Part shown: in pieces, positions 44,923 to 54,908 of the stretch | How positions within the stretch are numbered: the stretch's first letter is position 1 | How the letters are laid out: every line of letters starts with the position of its first letter | Source of the DNA: BD1-7 clade bacterium | Lineage (GTDB): Bacteria > Pseudomonadota > Gammaproteobacteria > Pseudomonadales > DT-91 | NCBI GenBank assembly: GCA_902705835.1 | Contig: CACSIN010000012.1 | Location: 181,346-245,345 of the forward strand | DNA length: 64,000 nt | Reading direction: 5' to 3' | Translations under genes and position numbers: made by a program | Notes under the pieces: model-generated | The model's database searches: none | Told to the model about the DNA's origin: nothing | The model's input: the letters and a program-made list of their open reading frames with translations, nothing else

Positions 44923-45726
44923 TTACGAACGGTCGCCTTTCGGGTTGTCTTTCAACTGCTTTGAACGCCAGTCTTGCGGATCCAATTCACGGATGATCGC
45001 CAACTGCTCTTCGGTCGGTGCAGGTGTTGTTGGCACTTCTTCAGGAATGATCACTTCAAAGCCGGTGTTTTCAACAACCTGCTCAACAGTGATGCCCGGG
45101 TGCAAAGACACCAGTGTGACTTCATGGTTAGGACCCGAGAAATCCAGTACACACAAGTCAGTCAAAATGATACGGATATCGATATCAGCCAGTTCATAAC
45201 CTTTTGGCAAACGCTCTGGGTTATAACCGATAGAGTTGACCAAATCACACTCGTCTTTAACAAACACACGGGTGTTGTGTGAAGGTACAAAGAAAGAGTT
45301 AGGGTGGCTGATAGAGTTACCCGGAAGACCACGAACACCCAGCATCTGGATTTTTGGCTGCTCGTAAGTGCCACCCAGTGCAGAGATGTTAGCTTGGCCG
45401 AAACGGTCAACCTGAGTTGGACCGATCATGGCGTGACGCTTGCCACTCCAAACGTTATCAAAAATACGTGAGAAACCCATCCAGGTTTCAGACTTCTGAC
45501 CTTCGTGTGATTTACGGCCTGAAATCGGATTTGGCTCAGACAGCAAAAATGCTTCTGAATCCGTCATCATCAGATCTTGGTTGAAAGTTTTCATCGCCAG
45601 GCTTGCAGCCAGACGTGGCAATACACCAATACCGGTAGCCAAAACTTCACCGTCGTTACGGAACGCTTCAGCGCCAGCAACGATCATCAATTCAGCCAAA
45701 GTGTAATCTGTAGCGGGAGTACCCAT
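44923..45726 (-). CDS. ipdB: CoA-transferase-family ring hydrolase, beta subunit (IpdB)
   Basis: 267 residues. Type-I CoA-transferase beta fold: YTLAELMIVAGAEAFRNDGEV at the start, IGVLPRLAASLA, GPTQVDRFGQANISALGG and LGVRGLPGNSISHPN. With the alpha subunit 22 bp upstream it forms the IpdAB heterodimer, which hydrolyses the C-C bond of the last ring in HIP catabolism (COCHEA-CoA hydrolase) rather than transferring CoA. It has an AGGAG ribosome-binding site. Confidence 0.9.
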   Translation of the reverse strand: MGTPATDYTLAELMIVAGAEAFRNDGEVLATGIGVLPRLAASLAMKTFNQDLMMTDSEAFLLSEPNPISGRKSHEGQKSETWMGFSRIFDNVWSGKRHAMIGPTQVDRFGQANISALGGTYEQPKIQMLGVRGLPGNSISHPNSFFVPSHNTRVFVKDECDLVNSIGYNPERLPKGYELADIDIRIILTDLCVLDFSGPNHEVTLVSLHPGITVEQVVENTGFEVIIPEEVPTTPAPTEEQLAIIRELDPQDWRSKQLKDNPKGDRS

Positions 45727-45748
45727 TATATCTATCTCCTATGACTGA

Positions 45749-46624
45749 TTAATAAACTGGAAGTGGCAGTGCTTTGATCGCGTCTAAGCCACCAACCAAT
45801 TCTTGATATTCTTCTTCGGTTTTGCCGGTGATAAATTTCTCAGCATAACCTTCAAAACCGCCTTCTTTAGCGAAGCCGTTGTATTCTTTTGTGTGTGGCA
45901 CATCAAAGCCGTATGCAGGTGTGCATGAAGTTGGGTGTGCGCCACCAGGAATGTGGACAACGCCAGTTGTTAAAGAGCGTTCCCAGAATACGTAGCGAGA
46001 TTCATCACCTTGTGCGAAGTAATCGGTTTCTACGATTTCTTCAACGGTTACGAAAGTTTTCTCAGCCGCACGAGCCATTTGCTCATCCATGTACATATCA
46101 GGGCCTTTAATTTGGCAAACGCCACGAACGTCAGCGCGATCTGCGTGAAGCAAAGCAACGTCCAAGTTCAACGCAGGCATAGCAACCCATTCTTTATCGT
46201 CGTATGGGCTGTCGATCACTTCGATGTCTTTGTTTACTTTAATAACATCAGTACCCAAACCGATTTGTGTCGGCATGAAAGGCATACCCCAGGCTGCAGC
46301 ACGCAGACCTAAAAGCATCATGCCTTCGTCGATTTCCATGGTTTCAATAGAACCAGTTTGACGCGCTTTACGGAAGAAAGGCTCCAGAGGAATGAAATCC
46401 AGAGAAACAAATGCAAAGACAACTTTCTTAACTTTGCCAGCTGCACACAGCATGCCGACATCAGCGCCGCCGTAGGCAACGATGGTCAGGTCTTTCAGAT
46501 CAGAACGGAGAATTTCACGGATCAAAGCCATTGGCTTACGGCGTGGACCCCAGCCGCCAATACCGATGGTCATACCATCCTGCAATTGGCTGACAACGTC
46601 TGCAGCGCTCATTTGCTTGTTCAT
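45749..46624 (-). CDS. ipdA: CoA-transferase-family ring hydrolase, alpha subunit (IpdA)
   Basis: 291 residues. The N-terminus MTIGIGGWGPRRKPMALIREILRSDLKDLTIV strongly matches mycobacterial IpdA (shown here as GIGGWGPRRKPMAL and SDLKDLTIVAYGG), followed by the active-site glutamate region IETMEIDEGMMLLGL, APGG-like HIPGGAHPTSCTPAYG and ADRADVRG. It opens ring C of the steroid residue together with IpdB. It is first in the cluster; GAGGAAA stands before the ATG and a TATAAT-like box about 130 bp upstream. Confidence 0.92.
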   Translation of the reverse strand: MNKQMSAADVVSQLQDGMTIGIGGWGPRRKPMALIREILRSDLKDLTIVAYGGADVGMLCAAGKVKKVVFAFVSLDFIPLEPFFRKARQTGSIETMEIDEGMMLLGLRAAAWGMPFMPTQIGLGTDVIKVNKDIEVIDSPYDDKEWVAMPALNLDVALLHADRADVRGVCQIKGPDMYMDEQMARAAEKTFVTVEEIVETDYFAQGDESRYVFWERSLTTGVVHIPGGAHPTSCTPAYGFDVPHTKEYNGFAKEGGFEGYAEKFITGKTEEEYQELVGGLDAIKALPLPVY

Positions 46625-46752
46625 TGAGTTTCCTCTACACCTAGTTTTCCAGTGATAACACCGGCTTGTTTTCAGTTAAGCGGTCGCAAAAGCGGCATAT
46701 TGGCTATTGCATTGCCGTTAAATCTGAACCCCATTGGATAAAATGCCGCGGG

Positions 46753-46758
46753 ATTATA
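46753..46758 (-). promoter_or_regulatory. probable -10 box of the ipd cluster
   Basis: TATAAT on the minus strand, about 130 bp before the ipdA ATG, in the 410-bp divergent region shared with the kinase gene at 47035. No convincing -35 hexamer, and no inverted repeat like a KstR-type operator was seen. No gene in 46625-47034. Confidence 0.4.
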
Positions 46759-47034
46759 CCGCAAATCACGCTGCATTTATATGCTGATTGTCTTGAGTGT
46801 TACCTGATCTTGTTTCAAATTAGGGGGGCGAAATCACTTGAATCGACGAATCTATCTAACGCAACGGCCTTTCGGTGCCATGATTATCGCGTTACGCGAA
46901 TTGGACACATCACACTGCAATTATTTCTCGGTTTAACGGTCTTACAGTGAGTTGCCCACTAGACTGACAATGAGACATGGGTTGAACTAGGGGTCGACAT
47001 TCTTCCTGAACGATCGACAAAGGGACCTGTTTGA

Positions 47035-48861
47035 ATGACTCATCCTTCCGATGTGTATCGGCCGAAGCACAGCAACGACGCAGTCGACGTCGAGCTGGTT
47101 AATTTTGTTTATTCGATTTCCTACAGCAGCTTCTTCGCTACGGTATTGATGATATTCGTGACAGCAGCCCTGCTATGGCCCGCAGCACCGAATACGACTA
47201 TCGTTGGCTGGACATTATCAGTGCTCGCTATCACAACAATGCGCTTATATACCATGATGCTGTTTGGCAACAACTCGCTGTATACCATCAAACAACGCCG
47301 CAATGCTTTTATCGCTTGCGCGGTGATATCGGGTATTGGCTGGGGCGCGATGGCGCCGGTTTTCTTTCCAGTTGTTGATTTACCCTACAAGCTCTTTATC
47401 ACCTTCCTGATAGGTGGATTGGTGTCATCCGCCATCTATCTCATGACCGCCATACCGTCGGCGTTCCGTTGGTTCATCACGACATCCATGCTGCCCGCAG
47501 CCTACTACTTTTTGCAGAACGAAAGCTCTGTGGCCGTTGCGATGGGCATCATCATACTGATTTACTACGCGTTCTTATTGGCTACACACAAACTGTTTTC
47601 CAAATCCTTTGAAGACAACTTTCAACTCAAAAATGAAAATGCTGAGCTGATCAAAACGCTAACCCTGGAAAAGGAACGTGCCGAAGCGGCCAGCGACGCT
47701 AAAGGACAGTTTCTGGCGAACATGAGCCATGAAATTCGCACGCCAATGAACGGCATCATTGGCTCCCTTCAGCTGATCAACCCTGAAAACCTGACAACCG
47801 AACAAAAAAAGCTGTTGGAGAATTCACGTTTATCTGCCGAGGCTTTGCTCGATTTACTCAGCGATATTCTGGATTTCTCCAAACTCGAAGCCGGAAAGAT
47901 TCGTTTGCGGGAGATGTCTATTGATATCCGAGAAGTGCTTGATAGTGTGTACTCACTTTACAAACCTATCGCCCATGAAAAAGATCTGAATTTCACCTTA
48001 ACCGTCGACCCAAATATCCCTAGAGGCATTGTTGCTGACCAACTTCGGCTACGCCAGATTCTGTGCAATCTAATCAATAATGCCATCAAATTTACCGATA
48101 CTGGCAATGTCGATTTACACGTCAAAGAGATTGGCGTGCGCCGCCTTAATCCAAATACGCAGTCTGAACCTGAAAATGCCTTACCGTCGACCGTAAACTT
48201 ACTTTTCAGCGTGAGAGATACGGGTATCGGTATTCCCAAAACCGTACAAAACAATCTCTTCAAGTTTTTCCAACAGGCCGATGGCACCACCACACGTCGT
48301 TTCGGTGGCACCGGGCTAGGCCTGGCGATTTCCAAACAACTGGCAAAAATGATGAACGGCCATCTGGGTTTCAAAAGTGTTGCCGGTGAGGGTTCAACGT
48401 TCTGGCTTAAAATGCAGGTTCCGGTCGCCGACGAAGGAGATATCATCAGCAAACCCACGTTTTATCACGGACAATACGCAGGCACCGTTTTATCCGTCGA
48501 AGACAACACCATTAATCAAATGATACTCACCGGTATGTTGAAACGACTCGGATTGGTGGTAGACACAGCCAATAACGGTGAAGAAGCATTGATAAAGATG
48601 AAAAACCGCCACTACGACATGGTGTTTATGGATTGCCATATGCCGGTACTAGACGGCTATAAAACCACCGAAAAGTGGCGCCAGATGGAACGCTTCATGG
48701 GAGACCTACGTGTTCCGATTGTAGCGCTCACGGCCAATGCCATGGCCGGCGACGAAGAAATGTGTCTCAAAGCCGGTATGGATAGTTACCTTTCAAAACC
48801 CCTACAGATGGAACAACTCGAAGATACACTTAGGCGCTGGCTGCACGCACAAGCCGCCTGA
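47035..48861 (+). CDS. hybrid sensor histidine kinase/response regulator
   Basis: 608 residues. The N-terminal about 190 residues form roughly six membrane helices. A coiled linker ([22 protein letters not shown]) leads to HisKA with [12 protein letters not shown] (H232), an ATPase with [27 protein letters not shown] and [12 protein letters not shown], then a receiver domain with VEDN and phospho-acceptor D533 in [13 protein letters not shown], and KPLQM at its end. It is an autonomous phosphorelay sensor whose output partner is not adjacent. Divergent from the steroid cluster, so control of it is possible but unproved. AAGGGA precedes the ATG. Confidence 0.93.
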   Translation: MTHPSDVYRPKHSNDAVDVELVNFVYSISYSSFFATVLMIFVTAALLWPAAPNTTIVGWTLSVLAITTMRLYTMMLFGNNSLYTIKQRRNAFIACAVISGIGWGAMAPVFFPVVDLPYKLFITFLIGGLVSSAIYLMTAIPSAFRWFITTSMLPAAYYFLQNESSVAVAMGIIILIYYAFLLATHKLFSKSFEDNFQLKNENAELIKTLTLEKERAEAASDAKGQFLANMSHEIRTPMNGIIGSLQLINPENLTTEQKKLLENSRLSAEALLDLLSDILDFSKLEAGKIRLREMSIDIREVLDSVYSLYKPIAHEKDLNFTLTVDPNIPRGIVADQLRLRQILCNLINNAIKFTDTGNVDLHVKEIGVRRLNPNTQSEPENALPSTVNLLFSVRDTGIGIPKTVQNNLFKFFQQADGTTTRRFGGTGLGLAISKQLAKMMNGHLGFKSVAGEGSTFWLKMQVPVADEGDIISKPTFYHGQYAGTVLSVEDNTINQMILTGMLKRLGLVVDTANNGEEALIKMKNRHYDMVFMDCHMPVLDGYKTTEKWRQMERFMGDLRVPIVALTANAMAGDEEMCLKAGMDSYLSKPLQMEQLEDTLRRWLHAQAA

Positions 48862-48955
48862 CACTCGATCACACAACACGACACGACAACTGACATTGAC
48901 TTGCCGCTGAGATGCTGAAAAGCTAAAGGCCTTATAATAAGACCGAACTCAGCAA

Positions 48956-49792
48956 ATGGCTCTTCTTCAAACAATCGATCAACAAGATATCCATGGCATA
49001 CGCGTTGGGCGCCGCTACCCTGGCGGAGGCTATGGCCTGACAGGTAGTTGCATTATCTACCAGCACGGCGACAGCGTTATCGACACCGGGCCTGCCAACC
49101 AATGGAAGTTTGTGCGTGACTATTTACAGCACTACAACATCCGCCAAGCATTAATTACGCACTATCACGAAGACCACAGTGGTAACGCCGGGCACTTCCA
49201 TAGTTGTTTCGGTTGTAATGTTTTAAGTCATCCGGAAGCACATTCACACTTACGCGACGGTATTCCGATGAACTGGGTACGCCGGGTTTTCTTCGGGCGC
49301 AATGCTCAGGTTGAGCCCGCATCACTGCCCGACCAGATTGACACAGGCAACGGCGAGCTTCAGTCTTTGAATTTGAAAGGCCATAGCCCGGATTCCATGA
49401 GCTTCTTTGATGCGGAAAACGGGCGTCTGTATTCGGGCGACCTGTACGTTGCTAGCCGTATCGCGTACATGCAACGTGAAGAAAGCATTGGCGGCTATAT
49501 CGACAGCTTAAACCAAGCATTAGCACTGGATTTCGACACCCTCTGTTGCGCTCATCGCGGTATCATTAACGACGGTAAAACCGCCTTACGCAAAAAGCGC
49601 GACTACATCGAAAACCTAGCTGGCACTGTCGGGAAATTGCATCAATCCGGCAAAACGCCTCAACAAATCACCCTAGAAATCCTGGGCCGTGAAGATATGC
49701 GAACCTATTTGTCGGGCGGGTTAATCAGCAAACACAATGTGGTACTGTCGTGTCTCGACTATCTAGATCGAGCATCGCCACACGGCCAATAA
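48956..49792 (+). CDS. MBL-fold metallo-hydrolase
   Basis: 278 residues. The zinc-binding motif THYHEDHSG (H69-x-H71-x-D73-H74) is intact, followed by NLKGHSPDSMSFF (third ligand) and SGDLYVASR (aspartate), and AHRGIINDG (final histidine), as in glyoxalase II/lactonase-type MBL proteins. Substrate unknown; a thioester or lactone would fit. It is a single gene after the kinase, with a poor ribosome-binding site. Confidence 0.88.
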   Translation: MALLQTIDQQDIHGIRVGRRYPGGGYGLTGSCIIYQHGDSVIDTGPANQWKFVRDYLQHYNIRQALITHYHEDHSGNAGHFHSCFGCNVLSHPEAHSHLRDGIPMNWVRRVFFGRNAQVEPASLPDQIDTGNGELQSLNLKGHSPDSMSFFDAENGRLYSGDLYVASRIAYMQREESIGGYIDSLNQALALDFDTLCCAHRGIINDGKTALRKKRDYIENLAGTVGKLHQSGKTPQQITLEILGREDMRTYLSGGLISKHNVVLSCLDYLDRASPHGQ

Positions 49793-49904
49793 TCAGGCAA
49801 ACCCATCACCCTCGACAAGCGGAACTCCCAACTCGCGCAAGAGTATCTATACTGATTTTCACCCCCTTGACGTTGAAGAACCGCTTATCAGGGAATGCTT
49901 TCGT

Positions 49905-51227
49905 ATGGATACAGCCCAAAAACACGCCTCAGTGATCATTGACCAAGAATACCTGGCCAAAGGTAGCCAGATGGTTATGTTGTTATTCCTTGGCGGTTAT
50001 CTGATTAATTACCTGTTTAACATATTCCTCTCGCAAGTGCTGGGCCCGGCGCAATACGGTAATTTCAAAGTCGCGGAAGCTTTCTATTTTTTATCCTGCC
50101 TGATCACTATGCTCGGCGGTGCCACTGCTGCCCCACAGCTACTGCGAAATCAACTCAATACTGAAGATGTTCCCGGTACGTGGGAATACCTCAGGTTTTA
50201 CGGAACTGCGGCCATTCTCGCATCCATCGTTGTCGGCGCACTGGTAATGGCTGGGCACTGGCTGCACATCATGATATTCAGAGGCACGGGATACCACCCA
50301 CTCATTGTTGCCACGCTGGTTGTTCCACTGGCAGCAATATCGAATCTGATGATTGCCATTTTTCAGGTTATTCGTCGCCTCGATATCGCCTACCTACCCT
50401 GGAATGTGGGCTACCCGGCACTAGGTTTAGTGTTTTGCGGTTCGTACTATCTCATCACAGGGTCACTCGACAGCTTCACTGCGGTACTTCTTATCTGCGG
50501 TGTTACCATCTGCATGATTATTCACAGTATTTTCTATCTCCGCCGTCTCAAGCTGATGCCGTTCAGACGCAAACAGAATTTTGTTGGCCCAAATCAGTGG
50601 ATATACACCTCGCTGCCCATGATGGGCATTGTTAGTTTGCAAATGCTGTTGCGACAGGTTGATATTTATATGTTGGAGCTACTGGGCAGCGAAACTGAAG
50701 TTGGCTTTTTTGCCGCAGCTCAAACTACTGCCTATGCCATTACTATCGTCAAACTGGCGCTGACTGGCTTGCTAGCGCCTGTTGTCGTGTTGGCACTCGA
50801 AGAAGGCGGTGATGCTATCCAGGAATTAAACTATCAGGGGTTCCGATTAACGCTGATGTTCACTCTACCGGTAGTGATGTGCATTATCGTGTTCGGGCAC
50901 CCCATACTGCATTTATTCGGTCACAACAGTCATACCGCCTACTTCGCACTCGTCATCCTGACCATCGGCCTGATGTTCTTCGCCTTAACGGTCGTCGCTG
51001 CACTTTGGCTCCGTTATTGTGGCTACTCAAAAATGATTGTGTTGATACTCGGCGCGACAGTCGTTATGAACATCGCGCTGAATGTCGTTTTAATCCCGCG
51101 CTATGGAATCGAAGGTGCAGCAACGGCAACCACTGTGTCGCTGCTTTTTTCCAGTGGCGTCTTCACTGTCATGCTTTACCGTCGTTTTGGCTTTTTCCCT
51201 TGGTCGGCATCGCCTTATCGGGATTGA
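49905..51227 (+). CDS. Wzx/MATE-like polysaccharide flippase family membrane protein
   Basis: 440 residues with 12 or more hydrophobic helices. The N-terminal SQMVMLLFLGGYLINYLFNIF with FLSQVLGPAQYGNF matches the Polysacc_synt (Wzx/RfbX) oligosaccharide flippase family. The central charged loop RRLKLMPFRRKQNF precedes the second half. It would flip lipid-linked glycans across the inner membrane, but no glycan cluster adjoins it. The start ATG is weakly preceded by GGGA. Confidence 0.85.
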   Translation: MDTAQKHASVIIDQEYLAKGSQMVMLLFLGGYLINYLFNIFLSQVLGPAQYGNFKVAEAFYFLSCLITMLGGATAAPQLLRNQLNTEDVPGTWEYLRFYGTAAILASIVVGALVMAGHWLHIMIFRGTGYHPLIVATLVVPLAAISNLMIAIFQVIRRLDIAYLPWNVGYPALGLVFCGSYYLITGSLDSFTAVLLICGVTICMIIHSIFYLRRLKLMPFRRKQNFVGPNQWIYTSLPMMGIVSLQMLLRQVDIYMLELLGSETEVGFFAAAQTTAYAITIVKLALTGLLAPVVVLALEEGGDAIQELNYQGFRLTLMFTLPVVMCIIVFGHPILHLFGHNSHTAYFALVILTIGLMFFALTVVAALWLRYCGYSKMIVLILGATVVMNIALNVVLIPRYGIEGAATATTVSLLFSSGVFTVMLYRRFGFFPWSASPYRD

Positions 51228-51250
51228 GCACTCCTAGAGTCGCCTCCGCC

Positions 51251-51279
51251 CAGCCATAAACACGTGACGGTTATGGCTG
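51251..51279. terminator. convergent hairpin
   Basis: CAGCCATAA (51251-51259) and TTATGGCTG (51271-51279), perfect 9-bp arms with an 11-base loop, overlapping the stop codon of the YHS gene. It probably separates the two convergent transcripts. Confidence 0.45.
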
Positions 51280-51744
51280 CTGGTCGGTAATTAACTTCTC
51301 TTGCCAGCTTTTATCGGCACGCCGAATATAGGCGTCTGCATCTTCCAGCCAGGTTTTTCTCACGCCCTTACTGTAATTTAGATAGAGCTTGCCATCGCGG
51401 ATGTGCCAAGCTTGCGGGTCGCTCGAAACCACATAACCATTAGCCATTGCATAGGCACAATAACCACCGTATTGCGGTATATATGCCTGCGGATTTTTCA
51501 CAAATGTCATTTGATTGGTAGCACTCGAAAACCGCCAAATAACCCCACCATAAGTAGTGGTATACCGTGGCAAACCTTCAACGGCTTTTTGCTGGCTAAA
51601 GTAAGCAACCGGGTCGTAACCTTTAATGGCGAGGCCGTTATCTTCAAACACGGTCTTATTGTCGAGAGTCGTGCTACAGGCACTGATCGCTATCATCGCT
51701 ATTGCCAATAACATCCACTTCAATAGATGGGTGCCGAATCGCAT
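51271..51744 (-). CDS. YHS domain-containing lipoprotein
   Basis: 157 residues. A lipoprotein signal (LLAIAMIAISAC) is followed by a YHS domain with GLAIKGYDPVAYFSQQKAVEG, WRFSSATNQMTFVKNPQAYIPQYGGYCAYAMANG. This short domain occurs in periplasmic proteins associated with metal or copper handling; function is not known for this group. Ends with DKSWQEKL, a typical tail. It is convergent with the flippase gene. Confidence 0.88.
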   Translation of the reverse strand: MRFGTHLLKWMLLAIAMIAISACSTTLDNKTVFEDNGLAIKGYDPVAYFSQQKAVEGLPRYTTTYGGVIWRFSSATNQMTFVKNPQAYIPQYGGYCAYAMANGYVVSSDPQAWHIRDGKLYLNYSKGVRKTWLEDADAYIRRADKSWQEKLITDQQP

Positions 51745-51966
51745 AGGAAATCTCCTTTTTCGTCGTTTGAGTAATGAAGGCCAGCTATTTAGATCACACT
51801 ATACGCCGACGAAACCCGCATATTTTGTGACCAAGTTCGAATGTATGTTTTTGTTATAAATTCGACATAAAATCGTCAACATCCACCAACGCCTACGTTA
51901 CAAACGACTGCTTAAATTCATCCCAAGCACACGGTCGTGTGCAATACCGAAGGATGGATAGTCGCA

Positions 51967-54132
51967 ATGCCGTTTCACACACATTTTCGCTGGGTTGGAT
52001 TAGCCTTGGCGCTGACGTTGGTCGCCAGCGGCGGTTTGGTTTTTCTTAAAACCAGCGCAAACTATCGCGTCTATTTTGATCCACAGCACCCATTGCTGCG
52101 AAACGCCGAACAGATGGCCTCACGTTTTGCATTGCATGACTCACTCGTTGCCATGGTTACCACGGATGCAGCAACAGCCATTGATGCCTTCCCGGTTATA
52201 GACGCCACACTGGATCTCAAAGATACGCTGACACAGATTAGCGGCGTCTCAGGTGTTGATGCCTTCACCGATGTTTTAGTCAGTAACCCTGCACTGCCCA
52301 TTGATAGCGATAGCTTGGCCAATCAGCTCATTAACCGGCCTGCACACACCGGGCTGATTGTGATTGACACTGACCTCGAACAACCCGGCAACGCGAATGT
52401 AATTCTGGCGTTTACCCAATCCATTGAAGACGCCTTTACCAACGCTTACGCCGGTCTAAACAACGTACAAATCGGGTTTACCGGGCCAATCGCATTAAAC
52501 GCGGCGTATATCGATGTGGTTCGCCATGATTTGAAAATATTTATTCCCGGTTTATTGATCTTGATGTTCATCGCGTTAACAGCGATTTTTCATCGACCAG
52601 CCATTGCTATTGCGATGATTACACAAGGCTTGCTAGCAACCTTGGCAGCGTTCGGTATCGCCGGTTATTTAGGCTTTACGTTGGCGGCAATCAATGCGTT
52701 TGTTCCCGTTATCATCATTGGCCTGACGGTTATCACCGCGATGCACCCAGTATTTGGCGTGTATCACTTTCGTCTACGTGGTGCCCATCATGAACAAGCG
52801 ATTCAGCAGAGTTTTTCCGACAACAGTCAGCCACTAATTCTGAGTAGTTTGACTACTGCTGCCGGATTTTTGCTACTGGTTAGCAGCCCTTCGCCGCCGA
52901 TTCGTGCGGTTGGCGTTGCGGTAGCGGCGGGCATGACCATCGCATGTTTGCTCAACCTGACGTTACTACCTTGGTGGCTACAACGCTTAACCATTCAACA
53001 GCGAACCGTGGCACGCACCATAGGTGCTGCACAGCAAATTTGTCTGCCGTTAAAAAGATGGTCGAAACATCGTCGCACACCACTTATCACCAGCGCTGTG
53101 TGCGCCGCGGTATTTTCAATGGCGGCGCTGGCGACGCTAACAATCAACGATAATTTTTATCACTACTTTCCTGCCGGCCACCCGTTTCGAACTACGACAG
53201 ACAACCTAGATGCGCAGTTTCCCGGGAGTGCCTCGATTAACTATCAATTGCAGTTTACCGAGTTGAATAATAGCGACGAAAAAAACGCTAAAGCGCCATC
53301 GCAAGCGAGCCTCGACGAATACCAACAGATACTTGATTGGCTAACACAGCAACCAGAAGTGGCTGCCGTACTTGCTGTTGAACCAGACCAACTCAATAAA
53401 GCCAGCCTTGATTGGTTGAAGCAAACTAACACAGAGGCCGCGAGTATTCTGACGCATTGGCTTAGTGACGACACACAATATGTGCGACTACAGCTGCGCA
53501 TTCCACAAATGAACGCTGCTGATTTACTAGCACTGGAACAAAAAATCTCGACCAAGCTACAACAAAACGAACACATCGAGGCCACTCAAGGCAGCAGCCC
53601 AGATGTGTTGTTCGCCCGTTTGAGCATCACCAATGCAACCAATATGTTCTGGTCACTCGCCCTCGCTTTGCTCAGCATTAGCTTACTGATTGGCGCTATG
53701 CTGCGCTCGCTAACAGCGACTTTGCTAGCGCTTTTCTGCAACCTGTTGCCGGTCATGTTGGTTTACGGTTTATGGAGCTTAGCTGGCGGATTCATCACAC
53801 TGGGTACTGCTGTTGTGATGGGCATGATCATGGGCATCATTGTCGATGACACGCTGCACATATTGATTAAGCACCGCCGTATCAGTCGCCACGCCAAAGG
53901 TGCGCCTCAAGCCACGACGAATACCGACAACCTGTGGGAATCCGTTATTCCACCGGTTTTACTATCAAGCCTCGTACTTATGCTGGCCCTATCTATTGGC
54001 TTGCTATCAGATTTTCGCCCTATCGCCGAACTGAGTTTTCTGAGTATTGCCGCCATTGCTCTGGCCGGTATTGCAGATGCTCTGATTCTGCCAGCTTTAC
54101 TGGCCTCACCTGCTGTTAGACAACGATTTTAA
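51967..54132 (+). CDS. RND/MMPL family transporter
   Basis: About 721 residues; ATG 51967 chosen because it opens at the N-terminal helix (HFRWVGLALALTLVASGG), although GTG 51937 is in frame. It has two membrane blocks each with a periplasmic loop (first loop includes YRVYFDPQHPLL), an MMPL-like core from about 210, and GIIVDDTLHILIKHR in the second block. It is a proton-driven exporter of lipid-like compounds. First of a five-gene operon; distinct from but similar in layout to the transporter at 3141-5456. Confidence 0.9.
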   Translation: MPFHTHFRWVGLALALTLVASGGLVFLKTSANYRVYFDPQHPLLRNAEQMASRFALHDSLVAMVTTDAATAIDAFPVIDATLDLKDTLTQISGVSGVDAFTDVLVSNPALPIDSDSLANQLINRPAHTGLIVIDTDLEQPGNANVILAFTQSIEDAFTNAYAGLNNVQIGFTGPIALNAAYIDVVRHDLKIFIPGLLILMFIALTAIFHRPAIAIAMITQGLLATLAAFGIAGYLGFTLAAINAFVPVIIIGLTVITAMHPVFGVYHFRLRGAHHEQAIQQSFSDNSQPLILSSLTTAAGFLLLVSSPSPPIRAVGVAVAAGMTIACLLNLTLLPWWLQRLTIQQRTVARTIGAAQQICLPLKRWSKHRRTPLITSAVCAAVFSMAALATLTINDNFYHYFPAGHPFRTTTDNLDAQFPGSASINYQLQFTELNNSDEKNAKAPSQASLDEYQQILDWLTQQPEVAAVLAVEPDQLNKASLDWLKQTNTEAASILTHWLSDDTQYVRLQLRIPQMNAADLLALEQKISTKLQQNEHIEATQGSSPDVLFARLSITNATNMFWSLALALLSISLLIGAMLRSLTATLLALFCNLLPVMLVYGLWSLAGGFITLGTAVVMGMIMGIIVDDTLHILIKHRRISRHAKGAPQATTNTDNLWESVIPPVLLSSLVLMLALSIGLLSDFRPIAELSFLSIAAIALAGIADALILPALLASPAVRQRF

Positions 54133-54143
54133 GAGGACACGTT

Positions 54144-54908
54144 ATGGATACCGCCAGCATGCAATGTTTCCCGTCGCCCGGGCGCGCACATGCGACACAC
54201 CTTCAACACCCGTTAATTGAACATCTGCGCCAACACCTAGTACTAACGAACCACCTATCGCGTCAACAACGCCAAGCGCTGTCTCGGCTCGTGCCTCTAC
54301 TCTTGTGTGGTGAACAGTCTGCCATGCATGTATTCCATCAGGAAAACGATCGACTGAAAGTCCACCCCTTCAGTCATCATATGCACCAACTGCAGCAAAT
54401 CGAAGCCGATGAATACCTGCATGAAGATGCCTTGCAACAACTGATGCGCCAACTGCCACTACCGGCTGATTTGCAAAAGATCAAACGACGCGCTCAGGTT
54501 TTCTATACCCGAATTGAGCGACTTAGCCATGATCTTGCCAGCCATTTCGCAACCATTAGCCAGCTTGACGCCTGCGTTTGTTTGGTGATGAACGCCATGG
54601 CTAATAGTGATCTTGAAGGCAGTGCCGTTGCGCGCCTATTTGAACTGATTAAAAACGACGAAGCCAAGCACGTGACCATCGCCAGAGAACACGCTAGCCA
54701 GCTAGGTCACATTGTCAATGTCGACAACTCCGCACCGACCATTCATGTTGAACTGATCAAACTGCTGATGCCAGAAGCAACAGCGTTTGAAGCCATCGGC
54801 ATCGACGCAGAGCGATTATTTGCACGTGTGATTGATTTGGCTGAAAAGCGCAGCCCACAGCCAACCCATGAAGTATCGGCAGCAAGGCCTATGGTAGGTG
54901 CGGCATGA
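54144..54908 (+). CDS. ferritin-like diiron protein of unknown substrate
   Basis: 254 residues, all helical. The iron ligands of a ferritin-like four-helix bundle can be read: Glu57 (CGEQSAMHVF), E90-x-x-H93 (ADEYLHEDAL), Glu158 (SDLEGSAVARL) and E173-x-x-H176 (NDEAKHVTIA). The spacing fits the diiron oxidase/oxygenase class. No named subfamily was recognised. It lies 11 bp after the exporter and overlaps the KAS III-like gene by four bases (ATGA), so it probably works in the same pathway, oxidising the KAS product or its precursor. AGAGGA ribosome-binding site. Confidence 0.7.
   Translation: MDTASMQCFPSPGRAHATHLQHPLIEHLRQHLVLTNHLSRQQRQALSRLVPLLLCGEQSAMHVFHQENDRLKVHPFSHHMHQLQQIEADEYLHEDALQQLMRQLPLPADLQKIKRRAQVFYTRIERLSHDLASHFATISQLDACVCLVMNAMANSDLEGSAVARLFELIKNDEAKHVTIAREHASQLGHIVNVDNSAPTIHVELIKLLMPEATAFEAIGIDAERLFARVIDLAEKRSPQPTHEVSAARPMVGAA

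Noticed and set aside
46666..46950. A 94-residue plus-strand gene in the ipdA upstream region
   Set aside because: No ribosome-binding site, no recognisable domain, and it overlaps the ipdA promoter.
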